From Anagrus nilaparvatae (Eukaryota; Arthropoda; Insecta; Hymenoptera; Mymaridae), in the NCBI GenBank assembly GCA_022575985.1, contig JAKSXM010000007.1, positions 30,134,501-30,198,500 of the forward strand: 64,000 nt of DNA. Direction: 5' to 3'. Position numbers and translations under genes: made by a program. Below the pieces are notes generated by a model. It was not told the origin of the DNA, did no database searches, and saw nothing but the letters and a program-made list of their open reading frames with translations. This document shows positions 10,937 through 22,141 of this stretch, one piece after another; within the stretch, counting starts at the first letter, position 1; each line of letters opens with the position of its first letter.

Positions 10937-12226
10937 CCATGTAAGTTTCCTCGTTCAATATTTGAACAGCCAGAGGATATTTAGAACCTTCATCAATTGC
11001 GAGCTGTCGTAAGACCCTAATCGCGAGAAATGGACTGCTCAACATACCATAGGTAACAGTTTGAAGAGAATAAGTTTTGATAACATCGTATAAACTATAA
11101 CGCCAGAGTATTTGTTGAAATTTCTAGTCATCAGGGTGGACAAGGATCTGTCTAAACATTTGTTTAATATCAGAAAAAAATACGAATTGGTACTTTTTTC
11201 AGCCTGTCAATAGCTCTGATAAATCTGGCAACAAATTCGCCTTAGCATGCAAAATACTGTTTATGGACAACTTGTTGTAATCTTCAGCAGAGCCATTGAA
11301 GACTGAACAAAATTTTGGATTTTCAGGGTTTATATTATGTTTTTTGACAAAACGTTGATGGGGCAAAAAATAACATTTAATGAGATCATAGAACTTAGAT
11401 ACTTTCATATGTCCAGTATCTTCATGATTTTTCATGAAATCGATGTACGCTTTTTTAAAAATAGGATGTTTTGAAAAACGAGTTTTATTTTTTTTTAAGA
11501 TAATTTTAGCTTTATTAAATGATCCTGGAAATTTTAAATCATTTGTGTTAGAAATTTTGAATGGGAGCCTGACAACGTAACGACCTGTATTATCGCTTGA
11601 GAGAGTTTTAACGAAAAAGTCCTCACACTCTTGCTCATCCGGACTGAGAAATTGCGAGGGATCAGAAAGTTCTTCCTGTCTCCAGAACTTTTCCAAATTG
11701 AATAAGAGATCAGAAGCGTCAGAATTAATTTTGAACAACAGGTCGAACCTGTGCCAGAATTTCCTGATAAAACCCAACCTTATTTAGTATTCATGGCAAC
11801 AGGTTCATGAGATTCACCTCTTCTAATCCCTTCATCAATTATGGAAGCATGGACTGAAAAGCCTAAAAGAACCTCAGTTTTTTCATTTGAATTGAAATGA
11901 GGGTCAGCCAAGGTTAAATGACTTAAATAACCTTTGCTTATATCAATTTTATCAACTGTTGTATAGGATGTAATTTTTGACATGACATAAGCAATAACAT
12001 CTATACTGAAATCTGAATAAAAATGAGGTTTAACACTGATAGAGATTGATTTTTTGCCCATAAAATTATTTTTACCATCAAAACCATTCACTGGAAGTTT
12101 TATTGGGAAGCTAGAAGCACCCAATTTTTTGAAAACAAACTCACTAACAAACGAAGCTTGAGAACATTGATCAATTAATGCTCTAACTGGAAATTGATAT
12201 CCGGTTTCTGAAGTTAAATTGATCAA
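10937..12226 (-). pseudogene. BEL/Pao pol: retropepsin and RT fingers/palm
   Basis: 12226-11780 is the BEL-type aspartic protease (DUF1758-like), with ALIDQCSQASFVSE in place of the usual DxGS-type active site, so a glycine-to-cysteine change may matter. 11777-11199 holds the region up to FNGSAEDYNKLSINSILHA, the start of the RT core. The RT continues, frameshifted and with a stop, to ETYMAD at 10937, where the repeat copy B interrupts the palm just before the YMDD-type motif (YMAD here). One base step separates protease and RT frames at 11777/11780. Confidence 0.85.
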
Positions 12227-13404
12227 TGCTGTTGCTAGTAAGACAGAATTTGGTTGTCAAGTTTTTTTTGTACCATTTGATTCTGTTAAACAAGATTTCT
12301 GAACCAAATCATTATTATTTTGTACATGTGTGCTAGTATTAGTTTGAGAATTATGAGGTTTATTTTGGGTTTTTTTTTGTAATTTACTATATGTAAAGAT
12401 GTATTATGTTTTTTATTGCAAACTGTACATCTTTTTTCGGAAGTACATTTGCTTGAGAAATGATTGCCCAAACAATTATAACATCGCTATGCTGTTTTTA
12501 AAAATTCTATTCTTTGAGTGATTGACTTAGATTTAAAATTAGAACAGTGAGCGAAGTGATGATTATTTTTGCAAATTATACATTCATTTTATTAGTATTT
12601 GATTTTTGATCTGATTGGACATGGAAAACTTTAGCTGACTGAGTGGAAATATTTGAATTTTTATATTTAGCAAAATTTGTGAATGTTATTGGACCTGAAC
12701 CAGTATGATGATTTTCGATTAGTTCTAGCATGTTTATTTGATTTTCATGAAACTGGATAAAGGAACTAAATTTAGCTGATTCAGAATCTCACTTAATAGC
12801 TGTTTCATTGGGCGCTTGCCTTGAGGGGCTGCTAGATGTAGTAGGTGCAGGGTCAATTGTATTCAACCTAAGATTAATATTATTCAAAAATTCCTCAAAA
12901 TGCATCTTAGCATCGTCAATCAATAATGAAACACCATGAAAAACTAACATATCGTCCCATGTATCAACTGGGCGCTTTAAAACTTTCAGAGCAGACAAAG
13001 GGGTATTTAAAGACTCTAAGATTCTTTTTAATTCTTTAGAATTATAATCACTCATTGGTTTGATATCCTTTAATTTTTCCCATACCACGGCAAAATTTTT
13101 CTCAGTTAGAAAAAATGAGTTGACCAAATTCCATGCATCACCCTTGACATGAGATCTTAAATAATTTAACTTATACACATATGAAAGCCTAGGTCTTTTG
13201 ACAACTGTTGTTACAAAGATGTCCCTAAATGCTTCCCAGTTATTAAAATTTCCATCAAATTCAGGTAAAGAGATTCTGGGCAATCATTCACAGTCATAGT
13301 TATCATTACCTGACCGTTATTATGATGAACAGTGTCATTGAAGTGAGTTGAATCAATCAATACATGGGCAGGTGGGGGTGGATATTCATCCAAATCTTTA
13401 ATCT
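12227..13404 (-). pseudogene. BEL/Pao gag, C-terminal part
   Basis: A gag with the DUF1759 block: DEYPPPPAHVLIDSTHF near 13400, LPEFDGNFNNWEAFRDIF near 13270, and FHGVSLLIDDAKMHFEEF near 12950. A cysteine-rich zinc-knuckle area (CTSEKRCTVCNKKHNTSLH near 12430) follows with several stops and frameshifts. Compared with copy 2 it lacks about 12 residues before KPMSDY. The N-terminal part is at 17872-18152, beyond the inserted LINE. Confidence 0.85.
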
Positions 13405-13841
13405 TTATTAACCAAAAAATACAAACTTTATATACATAATAATTATAATTATAGATACACAATTTGTATCCCAAGAGACAATAAAATTGTCTGTGTAGGG
13501 ATTGGATTATGCTATAACTATAACATAAAATAAAAATAATACTTAATAAAAATATATATAATTATCTTTCAATATGAAAGAAGTTAAAAATTTCAGTATA
13601 TGAACAAAAATCATTTTATTCATTTTAAAATTCAATCAACATCAAATATATGTTATTTTAAATTATTGAGCGCTTAATTGCGCTCATTTACAATAATGGC
13701 ATAAGTAAAAACTCATTGAAATAAATAAGTAAATGTAGTCTTATCAACAAACAACAGAAAATTTATAAGAACAGAGTAATTGAGTTTGAAATAGTTCCAT
13801 TTTTCAATTAACAACAGTAATTTATTTTAAATGATATTTAG

Positions 13842-14531
13842 CTATTTATTTATCAGTGTAGATACAAGTTTTATCTTTAAGGTTTTTTTTGACTTATAAT
13901 TGCTGGATTTTATGTTGTTGGGTAAATTATTAAAGTTTTTTATAGATATTATGTAAGGGCTTTTATTAAAAATAGTCTTATTAATATCAGGCAAGATAAG
14001 ACTTTTATTTCGAGTTATTTGCTTGGAATTTACATATATATTTTGCAAACTATCAAAATAATATAACAATGCGTTTATAGTAAAGAGATCATTTATATTT
14101 AAAAGTGAAGATTGTTTGTCATCAATGATTTTAATAATTCTATTCTGATAGGATTTCAATACTTTATTAGCATTATTGTAAGCACTGCCCCATATTGATA
14201 AGCCGAATTGAACAATACTTAAAAATAATGCATGATAAATAATTTTTAGAACTGATTTATCTAAATGTTTCAATTTGTAAATTATATACGTTAAGTACTT
14301 AGTTCTTTTAGTTACATTATCAATGTGAATTTTCCATTTCAGGAATTGATCAAAATAAACACCAAGATACTTACATGAATTAGCTCTATTAATATTCTTA
14401 TTTGAAATACTGATAATAAAACTTTCATCTGGAATACTCAGTTTATTACATCCAAAAGTAATAAACTGAGTTTTATCCAAGTTTAGAGTTAGCTTATTTA
14501 TATAAAAGCCCTTTTTCGCGATAAAAAACAC
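13842..14531 (-). pseudogene. LINE RT C-terminal fragment
   Basis: A 229-residue frame with NLDKTQFITFG, SCKYLGVYFDQFLKWKIHI and LSIVQFGLSIWGSAYNN, the usual blocks after the RT palm in Jockey/CR1-like LINEs. The YxDD palm is not present. The start codon given by the frame is fortuitous, because the fragment begins at the inversion junction near 14535. 3' UTR follows to 13405, with AATAAA (minus strand) near the end and no clear poly-A. Confidence 0.8.
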
Positions 14532-14539
14532 TTAGGCGT

Positions 14540-15195
14540 TAAAATTTGATATATTATAAACATTTAATACTGAAAATAAAAAAAAATTTCTATTTAAATT
14601 TTTTTTTATATATTCTTTATAAACTATAATAAATCTTTTTGAGTTAACACGAATAGAAGGAAGATGGCTTTGGAAGAGAAGATGGCGTAAAGTGATTGTC
14701 TCATGCCTTAACTAATTTTAAAATATATTTCAAGTGTATTCTAATATTGATAAGATCTATTTATAATTATAACAAAGTATTTAATGTAGAACTAGGTTTA
14801 TAGGTGTTGTTAAAAAATTTAGTGAACTTGGTGAAAAAACGTGATATTTTTACAATAAATATGACTATAACCTAAAAAGCTAATATTGTGACTTTATATG
14901 AACTATTTTATTTAAAGTTGTTTGTTTGTTTTTTTCTGTCGTCTTAAAACTTCTATAATTATAGTGCTTTCATGCACAGGAGATTATTTCGCGTAATATT
15001 TGTTATGTTTGGTTTATAGTTTTATGAGTATATTTATACTATTATACGTAGTGAAGCATCATCGAGGAAATTATATAAAACTATATTAATAAATACAACG
15101 ACACCTGTAGTTTTAATTTCTAACAAGTTAATCATCTGCTATTATCTAATATGATAAAGTAGATCTTTCATTATTATTAATTATCTTAATTTAAA
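14540..15195 (+). other. Probable 5' UTR of the LINE
   Basis: 656 bp of non-coding sequence between the inversion junction and the ORF1 ATG. It includes AAGATGGCTTTGG-type short ATGs near 14660-14690 but no long frame. Its position before ORF1 and after the junction supports a 5' UTR. Confidence 0.5.
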
Positions 15196-16865
15196 ATGAA
15201 TCGTGAAGAGTCTGACGCTTTAAAAACACAAATACAACTAGACAGTTTACGTGAGCACAAGTATGCGTGTGAATGCGCCAATAGCAAAAATAAACCAGCA
15301 GCTTTTACCTGTATTGCATGTGGTAAATGTTACCATGCAGCTTGTATTTTAAAAAAGAAAAATTGCTATCATGTACAAGGTAATTTAATTTGCTGCTGTG
15401 ACATAGAGCCAGACACAATAGAACAGCAATTATTAACTGTTAGAGCAGATTTAAAAACTCAGAAAGAAATTCTAGCTAGTTATAAAAAGGAGAATTTATC
15501 TTTAATTCAAGATTTCAATGAAGTTCATCAAAAAAAGAAAATATTTTAAATAAAGAACTCAATAAAGTTAAAGAGGATTGTAATGTTTATAATCAAAGAA
15601 TTTTCTGATTTGACTAAAGAAAATACTAGGCTAAATGAACTGGTATTAAAAATAAATAAAGAAAAAGAACAACTTTTAAAATATCAACCTGTTTTGGAAA
15701 AACTTGAAAATTAAAATAAAGAACTGAAAAAGAAAATTAATTAGGTTCAACAGGAAAAAGAGGAGTTGTTAAAAAATAATGTAAGCAAACAAAAAAAATT
15801 TAATGATATTGAAACTGATGATCAAAATAAAGTTTTAATGGAAGATAATATAAGATTAAAAACTGAGATTGAGACTTTAAAATCAGAACAACTAAAGATA
15901 TATGAAAACGTAGATTTTAGAAGTCTATGTAATCATGATGACAATACTGATAATAAGCATCACTTGTTTAGAGAAAATACCTTATTAAATAAACTAAATA
16001 AGGAAATGTATGAAAAAGTATCATAATGCAAGAAAATCTAGATCTATGGAAAGAAAAATATAATAATCTCAAACTCAAAAATCCTGAAAATAATAATAAC
16101 AAATCATATTCTTCTGCTGTTCATGCTAATATAAACAATACAAATAATAACACAAGTGACAACAATAATCTTGAAAATAATAATAGTGAACTTATCATAA
16201 AATTTTTAAATGAACATATATTCTCTATGGAATATTCGGATAAGCTAAATGATCTAAAGAATAATCTTAAACTCAGCAATCCAGATATAAAAATTTTGTT
16301 CACTAAACATCTTAAAAATGGTAATGTGATAATTAACTGTGAAGAATCAAGTAAAAAAATTATCGAACAACAAAATATGAAGCATAATAACTTATACAAA
16401 ATTGTTGATAATAAATATAATTTATCAAAAATAAAAATAGTGGGATTTGATAAAGACTTTGATATAAATACATATAGTGACCTTGAGTCTATCATAAAGA
16501 TCAAAAATTTCTCTAATATTGAAGGTTCCTTCAAAATAGATTACATATACAAAAATAAAAAAACTAAAATCTCTACTATTTTTGCAACTTGTGGTGAAGA
16601 AATCTTTGCAAGAATAATGAAAAACGGCAGAGTTTATTTTGACCTCACATCCTACAAAAACATATGTTCTTTTTGTGCAGGTAACCATTCTACTGAAAAT
16701 TGTAAAAATAAAGTTAATAAAAATTGTATAAATTGTATAAGTGTAAATAGCAATAATCAATATAAACTCAAGGTTGATCATTATGCTTATGACATCAGTA
16801 ATTCCAAAACATATATTAAATTAAAAGAGAATAAAAGAAAAAACATAAACTATAATTTTCAATAA
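15196..16865 (+). pseudogene. LINE ORF1 protein with PHD finger, coiled coil and zinc knuckle
   Basis: 15196-15549 carries a PHD-like C4HC3 pattern: CECANS, CIACGKCYH, CILKKKNCYH and a terminal CCC. From 15550 to 16020 a lysine/glutamate-rich coiled coil continues across a frameshift and several stops. 16026-16865 contains Asn-rich low complexity and a C-terminal knuckle ICSFCAGNHSTENC. ORF1 proteins of several Jockey-superfamily LINEs combine a PHD finger with a coiled coil and bind element RNA. At least three lesions (15549, about 15712, 16023) make it a pseudogene. Confidence 0.75.
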
Positions 16866-16919
16866 TTTTCAATGAACATAAAGAATACATTCATTTAAAT
16901 AAATGAGATAACTTAACTA

Positions 16920-17870
16920 ACTTTAAAAGTTTTGCAATTGATGATTTACATGAGCTTAATGCTAAAATTAAAAATGATTCTATAAATAACATAACAGACA
17001 TACTTATTTTACATTTAAATATTAGAAGTATTAATGCTAACTACATTCTGCTCAAAACCTTTATTGATCCACTTTTAGTAAAACCAGATCTAATTATTTG
17101 CTCTGAATCATGGTTGATTCATAGCAAGGAATTTTTTAACATTCCTGGTTACAATAACTACTATAATGAAAGTAATTTAAATAAATCAGATGGTATATTA
17201 ATTTATGTTAAAGAAAATTTAAATTATGAAGTAAATATTGATATCATAAACCAGCTTAAAATTTTAAATGATAAAATTATAATTAATAATAAAATAGTAA
17301 AAATTTCTGGCATTTACAGATCTCATGATCTAAATAAAAATACCTTCATTAATGATGTTAAAACTTTCTTAAAAAATAATACAAATAATAAAAATCATTT
17401 TATTGTAGATTTCAACATAGATATCTTAAGCAATTATACAAAAGATAATAATTTTCTAGGTGAAATGTTAAATAAAGGTTTCTTAGGCTGATTCCAGACG
17501 GAGCGCTTAACTTCGAAGTTATCTTAAACCTCCGTTTAAAATACATTGCGTAGTATATACATATATGTAATATAACTACAGAGTTAACGCTAACTGTGAG
17601 TTTACAGCGCTCCGTGTGGAACCAGCCTTACCATGCATTCGGTCTGTAACAAGACCTAATCTGAATACAGGTACTGGAACCTGTATAGACAATATTTATG
17701 CTAAAACAGAGTTTGAATGTCATACTATCATATACAAACAGTTTATTACTGATCATTATCCATTTTCTTCATCTATAAAACTTAATAATTTAGAACCTGA
17801 TAAAAAAGTAAATGATTCTTATAAATTCATTAATTATAGAAGATTACTGTTAGAGGGTGCTAAAGTAAAT
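16920..17870 (+). pseudogene. LINE ORF2 apurinic-like endonuclease, interrupted by a MITE
   Basis: The endonuclease/exonuclease/phosphatase fold begins near 16980, with LHLNIRSI (metal-binding Asn) and CSESW (catalytic Glu). It stays open to 17485, where a 142-bp MITE is inserted. Past it the frame resumes at 17631 with CIRSVTRPNLNTGTGTCIDN and ITDHYPF, the D and DH of the active site. The ORF ends at the BEL flank before RT begins. Confidence 0.8.
17486..17627. mobile_element. 142-bp MITE with TTA duplication (Harbinger-like)
   Basis: TTA at 17483-17485 and 17628-17630. Terminal inverted repeats are GGCTGATTCCAGACGGAGCG on the left and GGCTGGTTCCACACGGAGCG read from the right, with two mismatches in 20. 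Taking out one copy of TTA with the element joins the endonuclease reading of the host LINE, which confirms the boundaries. A 3-bp TWA duplication is typical of PIF/Harbinger. Confidence 0.85.
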
Positions 17871-17871
17871 A

Positions 17872-18152
17872 TTATAATATTTTTGGAATTTACTTGAGAC
17901 TTGAATATAAGTCTCCTCAGTATTATCAAAGACAAAGTCAATGAAATAAGGTTGATTTCTAAGCGAATCATAATCAGGGCTGCTAAGTAACAATGAATGG
18001 TTTGATTCAAATTTAATAAAGTTGTTTTGAAGTGTTGATAACCTAACCTTACAGGAAGAGGATGACATGCTACCACCTTCTTTTAAAAACTGATCTTAGG
18101 CGTTTTTAATCCTAGGGATTAAGGCTAAATGTTGCAGAATAATATCCGTCAT
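17872..18152 (-). pseudogene. BEL/Pao gag, N-terminal part (copy 1)
   Basis: Begins MTDIILQHLALIPRIKNA on the minus strand at 18152, hits a TAA after 18 residues, then continues GGSMSSSSCKVRLSTLQ to VSSKFQKY where the LINE breaks in. It aligns with the first 95 residues of copy 2 (22142). Confidence 0.85.
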
Positions 18153-18540
18153 GGTAATTGGCAAAACGATAATATACAGTATAAATTTACAATAATGTAT
18201 TATAATAATATTAAAAAGAAATTAAGAAAATATTAAACTTGAAAATATAATTTAAGAATCAAATAGTTTACTTTATATTAAAATAAAATATAATTTTTCT
18301 ATTAAAAAGGTACAAGATTAAATATTGCAAAAAATGTACAATAATTTTCTTAATTATATTTTAATGAATAACCTCTTGAGGCAGTGACATCAGCAATGAC
18401 CAACAGCTTGAGCGATGAAAATGAATTGGACTGCATGTGTTTTTGAATGGCTGCTGTTTACTGACAAGTGACAAGACTGCTTTCCCAAACACCAGTACTG
18501 TAACGTTATGATGAACCTATGTAACATCAAGATAATTAAT
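18153..18540 (-). other. BEL/Pao leader or LTR end (copy 1)
   Basis: The minus strand here matches 21770-22141 of copy 2: GTTACNTAGGTTCANCATA, GGTGTTTGG, and ATCGTTTTGCCAATT just before the gag ATG. The LTR boundaries cannot be set, because the 3' LTR is missing in both copies. Confidence 0.55.
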
Positions 18541-19660
18541 ATTTTGTTTAATTGTACAAAAATGTATGTTAATTTTTGATAATAAAGTAATTTAAAATTT
18601 AATAAAACAGAAAAATATGAAATTGAATCAGATGGTAAGTCAAATTAGGAAATTAATGAAATTTAATTATTTTGAATAAATAGGTTTCAATTTTGAAAAA
18701 TTAAACGTGATTGAGTTTAAATAATAAATTTAAATTTTTCATTTGGTGTGCACAAGGTCTTCTATTATTTTTTTTTTACAACATATAGTCACATGGCGCG
18801 CACAGAACTTAAAAGAAATTTTTTTTGTGTTCATTTTGTCCCTTTTTATTTTTAATGTATTTTAAATATAATTTATCAAATTTATTCAATTATCATCGGA
18901 TGATAAAATATTATTCTAATAATATTTAATGTATTTTATTTTCCTTGATTTTACAAGGGATGCCAATATTGTTGGATGTAAACTAATTATTTGATTTGCA
19001 ATTAAATAAATAAATGAACACATTAATAATTTTGTTTTAAATATATGTTATATTATATATTTACGATGCCTTCATGTCGGCGTGGCGAGAAACATTGGTC
19101 GTTGTTTCTCGTGTGCTGAGGGGACGCGCACGCGCTATACATCTCCCACTCTATCATACACTATGTACATTGTTATATACAATTTATAACACTGATTAAC
19201 TACGAGCAAATGCTGGCAAGAGTTGCTCGCAAGTATATTAACCACTATGCTAGTATTTTGTGAACATAAAAACCAAAACTTTATGAAAATTATATTATCG
19301 ACTCGGTAATTACAGTTTTCATACAATTTTAAAAACATCATCTCGCTTTGTTATCATTTGAAACTTAGAAAAATTATTGATTTAAAATATTTATCTAATA
19401 ACAATTTTTTCAATTTAGACATATTATATAAGTTTTTTTCCAAAATCATATATTCTTGTATAATTTTGTTCTAATCATAAAATTTATTCATATACAAAAA
19501 AATTGTAAAAAAAGTGTACGCAATATTACTAGCGATTAGAAGTCTTATTACGAATTATTATTAATATTAATCCACTGTCAATAAACTAACCTTCAGTAGA
19601 ATATTCCAATTTGGCCCAAAATTTAATCAGTTCATCTTTGGCTAGTTATTAACTTTCACA
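18541..19660. other. Non-coding AT-rich stretch
   Basis: No credible coding frame or element boundary. A short GC-richer block at 19075-19160 (CGGCGTGGCGAGAAAC to ACGCGCACGCGC) has no assignment. Confidence 0.5.
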
Positions 19661-19739
19661 TAAATATTGGAGGTTATCAGATATTACTATGATCATATCA
19701 AGTGCAAACAAAAGCGACCTTTTGTCTCAAGTATAGATT

Positions 19740-19952
19740 GTGCGAAGCATATACTTATCAAAAAACTGTCGAATAAGGTTATGTACGAATTTATGGGCAG
19801 CAGGTGGATTAAAAAATGGGAGCTTAGGCTATGTACGAGAAATTATGTATGCAAACAATGAGTCACCTTCACATTTACTTAAAGTATTAATGGTTGAATT
19901 TGATAATTACAAGGGACCATTTTTGGGAATCACATACATTGATTTGAGTTGA
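19740..19952 (+). pseudogene. PIF1-type helicase fragment (Helitron-like)
   Basis: The frame reads NLWAAGGLKNGSLGYVREI, then MYANNESPSHLLKVLMVEFD and NYKGP. This is the conserved area after the helicase core in PIF1-like helicases of insect transposons (LxNGxxG and FDNYxGP blocks). It ends with a stop after GITYIDLS. Upstream, 19670-19739 in another frame may be the preceding part. No Walker A is present, so only a relic of about 70 codons remains. A Helitron is the usual source, but captured or other PIF1 genes are possible. Confidence 0.6.
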
Positions 19953-19959
19953 ATTAAAT

Positions 19960-21769
19960 CAATTAATGATGTAATTTCGATAAAAGGTTACAACTTATAT
20001 CGTTTTGACTCAATACGACTTTCTACATTTATAAAAGTGAAACAAACTTTCATGCAATCTTTAAATAATATTAGTTATGATAGTAGTACACTGAGAAAAA
20101 ATGTTGAGTAAAATGTATATTTGCAACTGGAAGATTTTACTATTAATTTTAGTAAAGTTATCCGAAGAATTGAAAATATTAAATTTTACATTTTTGCCCA
20201 TGATTTTTTACTATAATTAATAGTAATTTTTCTTTTTTTATTTTTGCTACAAAATTCTATTATACTCTCACTCTTTCGAATATGAATAATAGATGTTTAT
20301 ATTTTTTTTTCTTTTTTTTTTGTAATTTTTTTAATTTAATTTTTTTTTTTGATAATTTATATCTTATAATTTATACAATATTCGTTCCTTATATAATATC
20401 TGTTATCAAATTTTGTCACTTGCGAGAAAAGAATGTACAAATAAATTCTACTTAAATTAATAGTAATTTTTTTTTCCTATACGGGTAGTTTATAAAATAT
20501 GCGTTAGTAAAAAATATCATAAAACGCCATTTTGACAACTTCAAATTATTTTACTAATCAAAGGGGTAATTTTTACCAATAAAATTTTGTGAGTGTATAA
20601 ATTACTTTTTACTTTAGTTCCTCATAGAGAAACCATTAAGATAGGTGAAATTTTGTTTTACGATTTTTTGACGTATAACCGTTTTGAGACCCCAGTCTCA
20701 ATGTGCTTTTTATTTTTTTCTCATGAACATTTTTTTTTATATGCTTGTGGCAAAAAGTGAAATAGAATAATGTGCAAAATAGTGTAATCAAGAAACAAAG
20801 AAAAATAACAAATAAAAAATTGTTGTAAATAAAAAAAAAAAATCATTCATCATCGTCATCACCACAACATACAAAAACAAAAGCTCATGGATTTCAAGAA
20901 TTAAATTTCAAGGAGCAGAACATACTCAACAATCCTAAAATCTCAACATCAAAATCCAAAATTTATTTTTATTTTATTCAAGATTTTTTAAAAAAGAGAA
21001 CATTATAAAAAAATAAGGATATTTTTTTTTCATTTCTTGGAGGGGGGAGAAGAAAAAAGAAAAGACGGCATCCATCATAATTGTCTCCCGCATGCATCAT
21101 TTTCAGTTAAAAGTTGACATCATTGCGCAGGTGCACCTCGTAATTACAGTTATTTTAAAAATAATCTCAAGAGGGGAAGCATTTCAGTGACGTATATCTT
21201 TTTTTTGCATTCGCTCTTCTGTAACCAAATTCTCTCATCTCAGCGCAGGCGCGCACACTAATTCCAAAATTTTTCCTGCAGAAAAAATTTTAATATAAAA
21301 GTTATGTATATTGTCTCCTTATTTTTTGATAAAGTAAATTTAATTTTTTTTTCTTAATTTTTTTATTGCAATTTAACTATTCAAAATTTTATTTTTTTTT
21401 ACAATTAAAACTGTGCTTAATTATTAAATTTTTGTGCACAATTATTATTGTATAAAATTATTGGCAACGAATTTTTTAAATTTTTAAACTTTACTTTATC
21501 AAGAAATCATATTTATTGTATTTTTACACAAGTTGGGGCCTACTTCTGACATTATTTTTAATTTATTATATAACAATTTCTATTTTCTCATTTTTTATCA
21601 AATCAAACTCTAAATATCAATATTTTTATAATTTTTCTAAAAATATTCATTTTAAATTAAATTTGAAATAACATTACAGTCTTACCTCATTGTCTAATTT
21701 TTTTGTAGAATCACATTCAACTAACAAAAAATTATTTCTTATAAAATATTCAAAAATTTTGATGTTACC
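19960..21769. other. Non-coding stretch; fragment of the dispersed repeat end
   Basis: 20580-20700 matches the 26220-26330 end of the array-bearing repeat (TTCCTCATAGAG, AATTTTGTTTT, CGTTTTGAGACCCCAG) in the same orientation. The remainder is A/T homopolymer-rich, with no gene. Confidence 0.5.
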
Positions 21770-22141
21770 TAAGTTCAACATACTTTGGAGCATTGGTGTT
21801 TGGTGAAGCAGCCTTTTCAGTTGTTTGCAGCCTTAAAAACACATAAATCTTCTATCAGAATTTTATCAGCAACTTATCACAGCTGTTGGACCTTGCTGCT
21901 GGCATCCTTTCATCAATTTAAGGTTTTTTATTTTTAGTATGAGATTGCATAAAGATTGACAACCATTATAAAAGTAAAAATTGTTCTCATTTGTTTGTAT
22001 TTTACATATTTTAAATTAATTTTGTTTGCCTTGCAACTCTTATTCTTATTTTGTTTTTATAAGATTAATTTATTGTTTTATATTTTCATAAAATTAATTT
22101 AATATTCTTCTGAAATTGTATAATCGTTTTGCCAATTCACC
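21770..22141 (+). other. BEL/Pao leader or LTR end (copy 2)
   Basis: Homologous to the reverse complement of 18153-18540 and leading directly into the gag ATG. No duplicate is found downstream of 25921, so an LTR cannot be delimited. Confidence 0.5.

Larger units (their letters stand above)
13405..17875. mobile_element. Jockey/CR1-type LINE with inverted 5' half
   Basis: The 3' part (RT C-terminus and 3' UTR, 14540-13405) reads on the minus strand. The 5' part (5' UTR, ORF1, endonuclease, about 14540-17875) reads on the plus strand. The element splits BEL gag so that the reading on either side rejoins with at most AAT shared (CCAAAT/AATATT), consistent with a 3-bp duplication or microhomology. 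The orientation, with the inverted segment's internal end at the 5' flank and its 5' end against the 3' part, is the outcome expected of twin priming. The RT catalytic core is missing from both halves. Confidence 0.75.
9256..18540 (-). mobile_element. BEL/Pao retrotransposon copy 1, nested and truncated
   Basis: Minus-strand BEL/Pao order is leader (about 18540-18153), gag N-terminus (18152-17872), gag C-terminus (13404-12530), zinc knuckle, protease, RT and RNase H, ending near 9256. The gag is split by a LINE (13405-17875) and the RT by the unclassified repeat copy B (10587-10931). Integrase and the 3' LTR are absent. It belongs to the same family as 22142-25921, and the two align through gag, pol and leader. 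Many frameshifts show that it is dead. Confidence 0.88.

Noticed and set aside
16121..16781. Minus-strand ORFs of 118 and 137 codons, hydrophobic
   Set aside because: Antisense shadows of the Asn/Lys-rich LINE ORF1.
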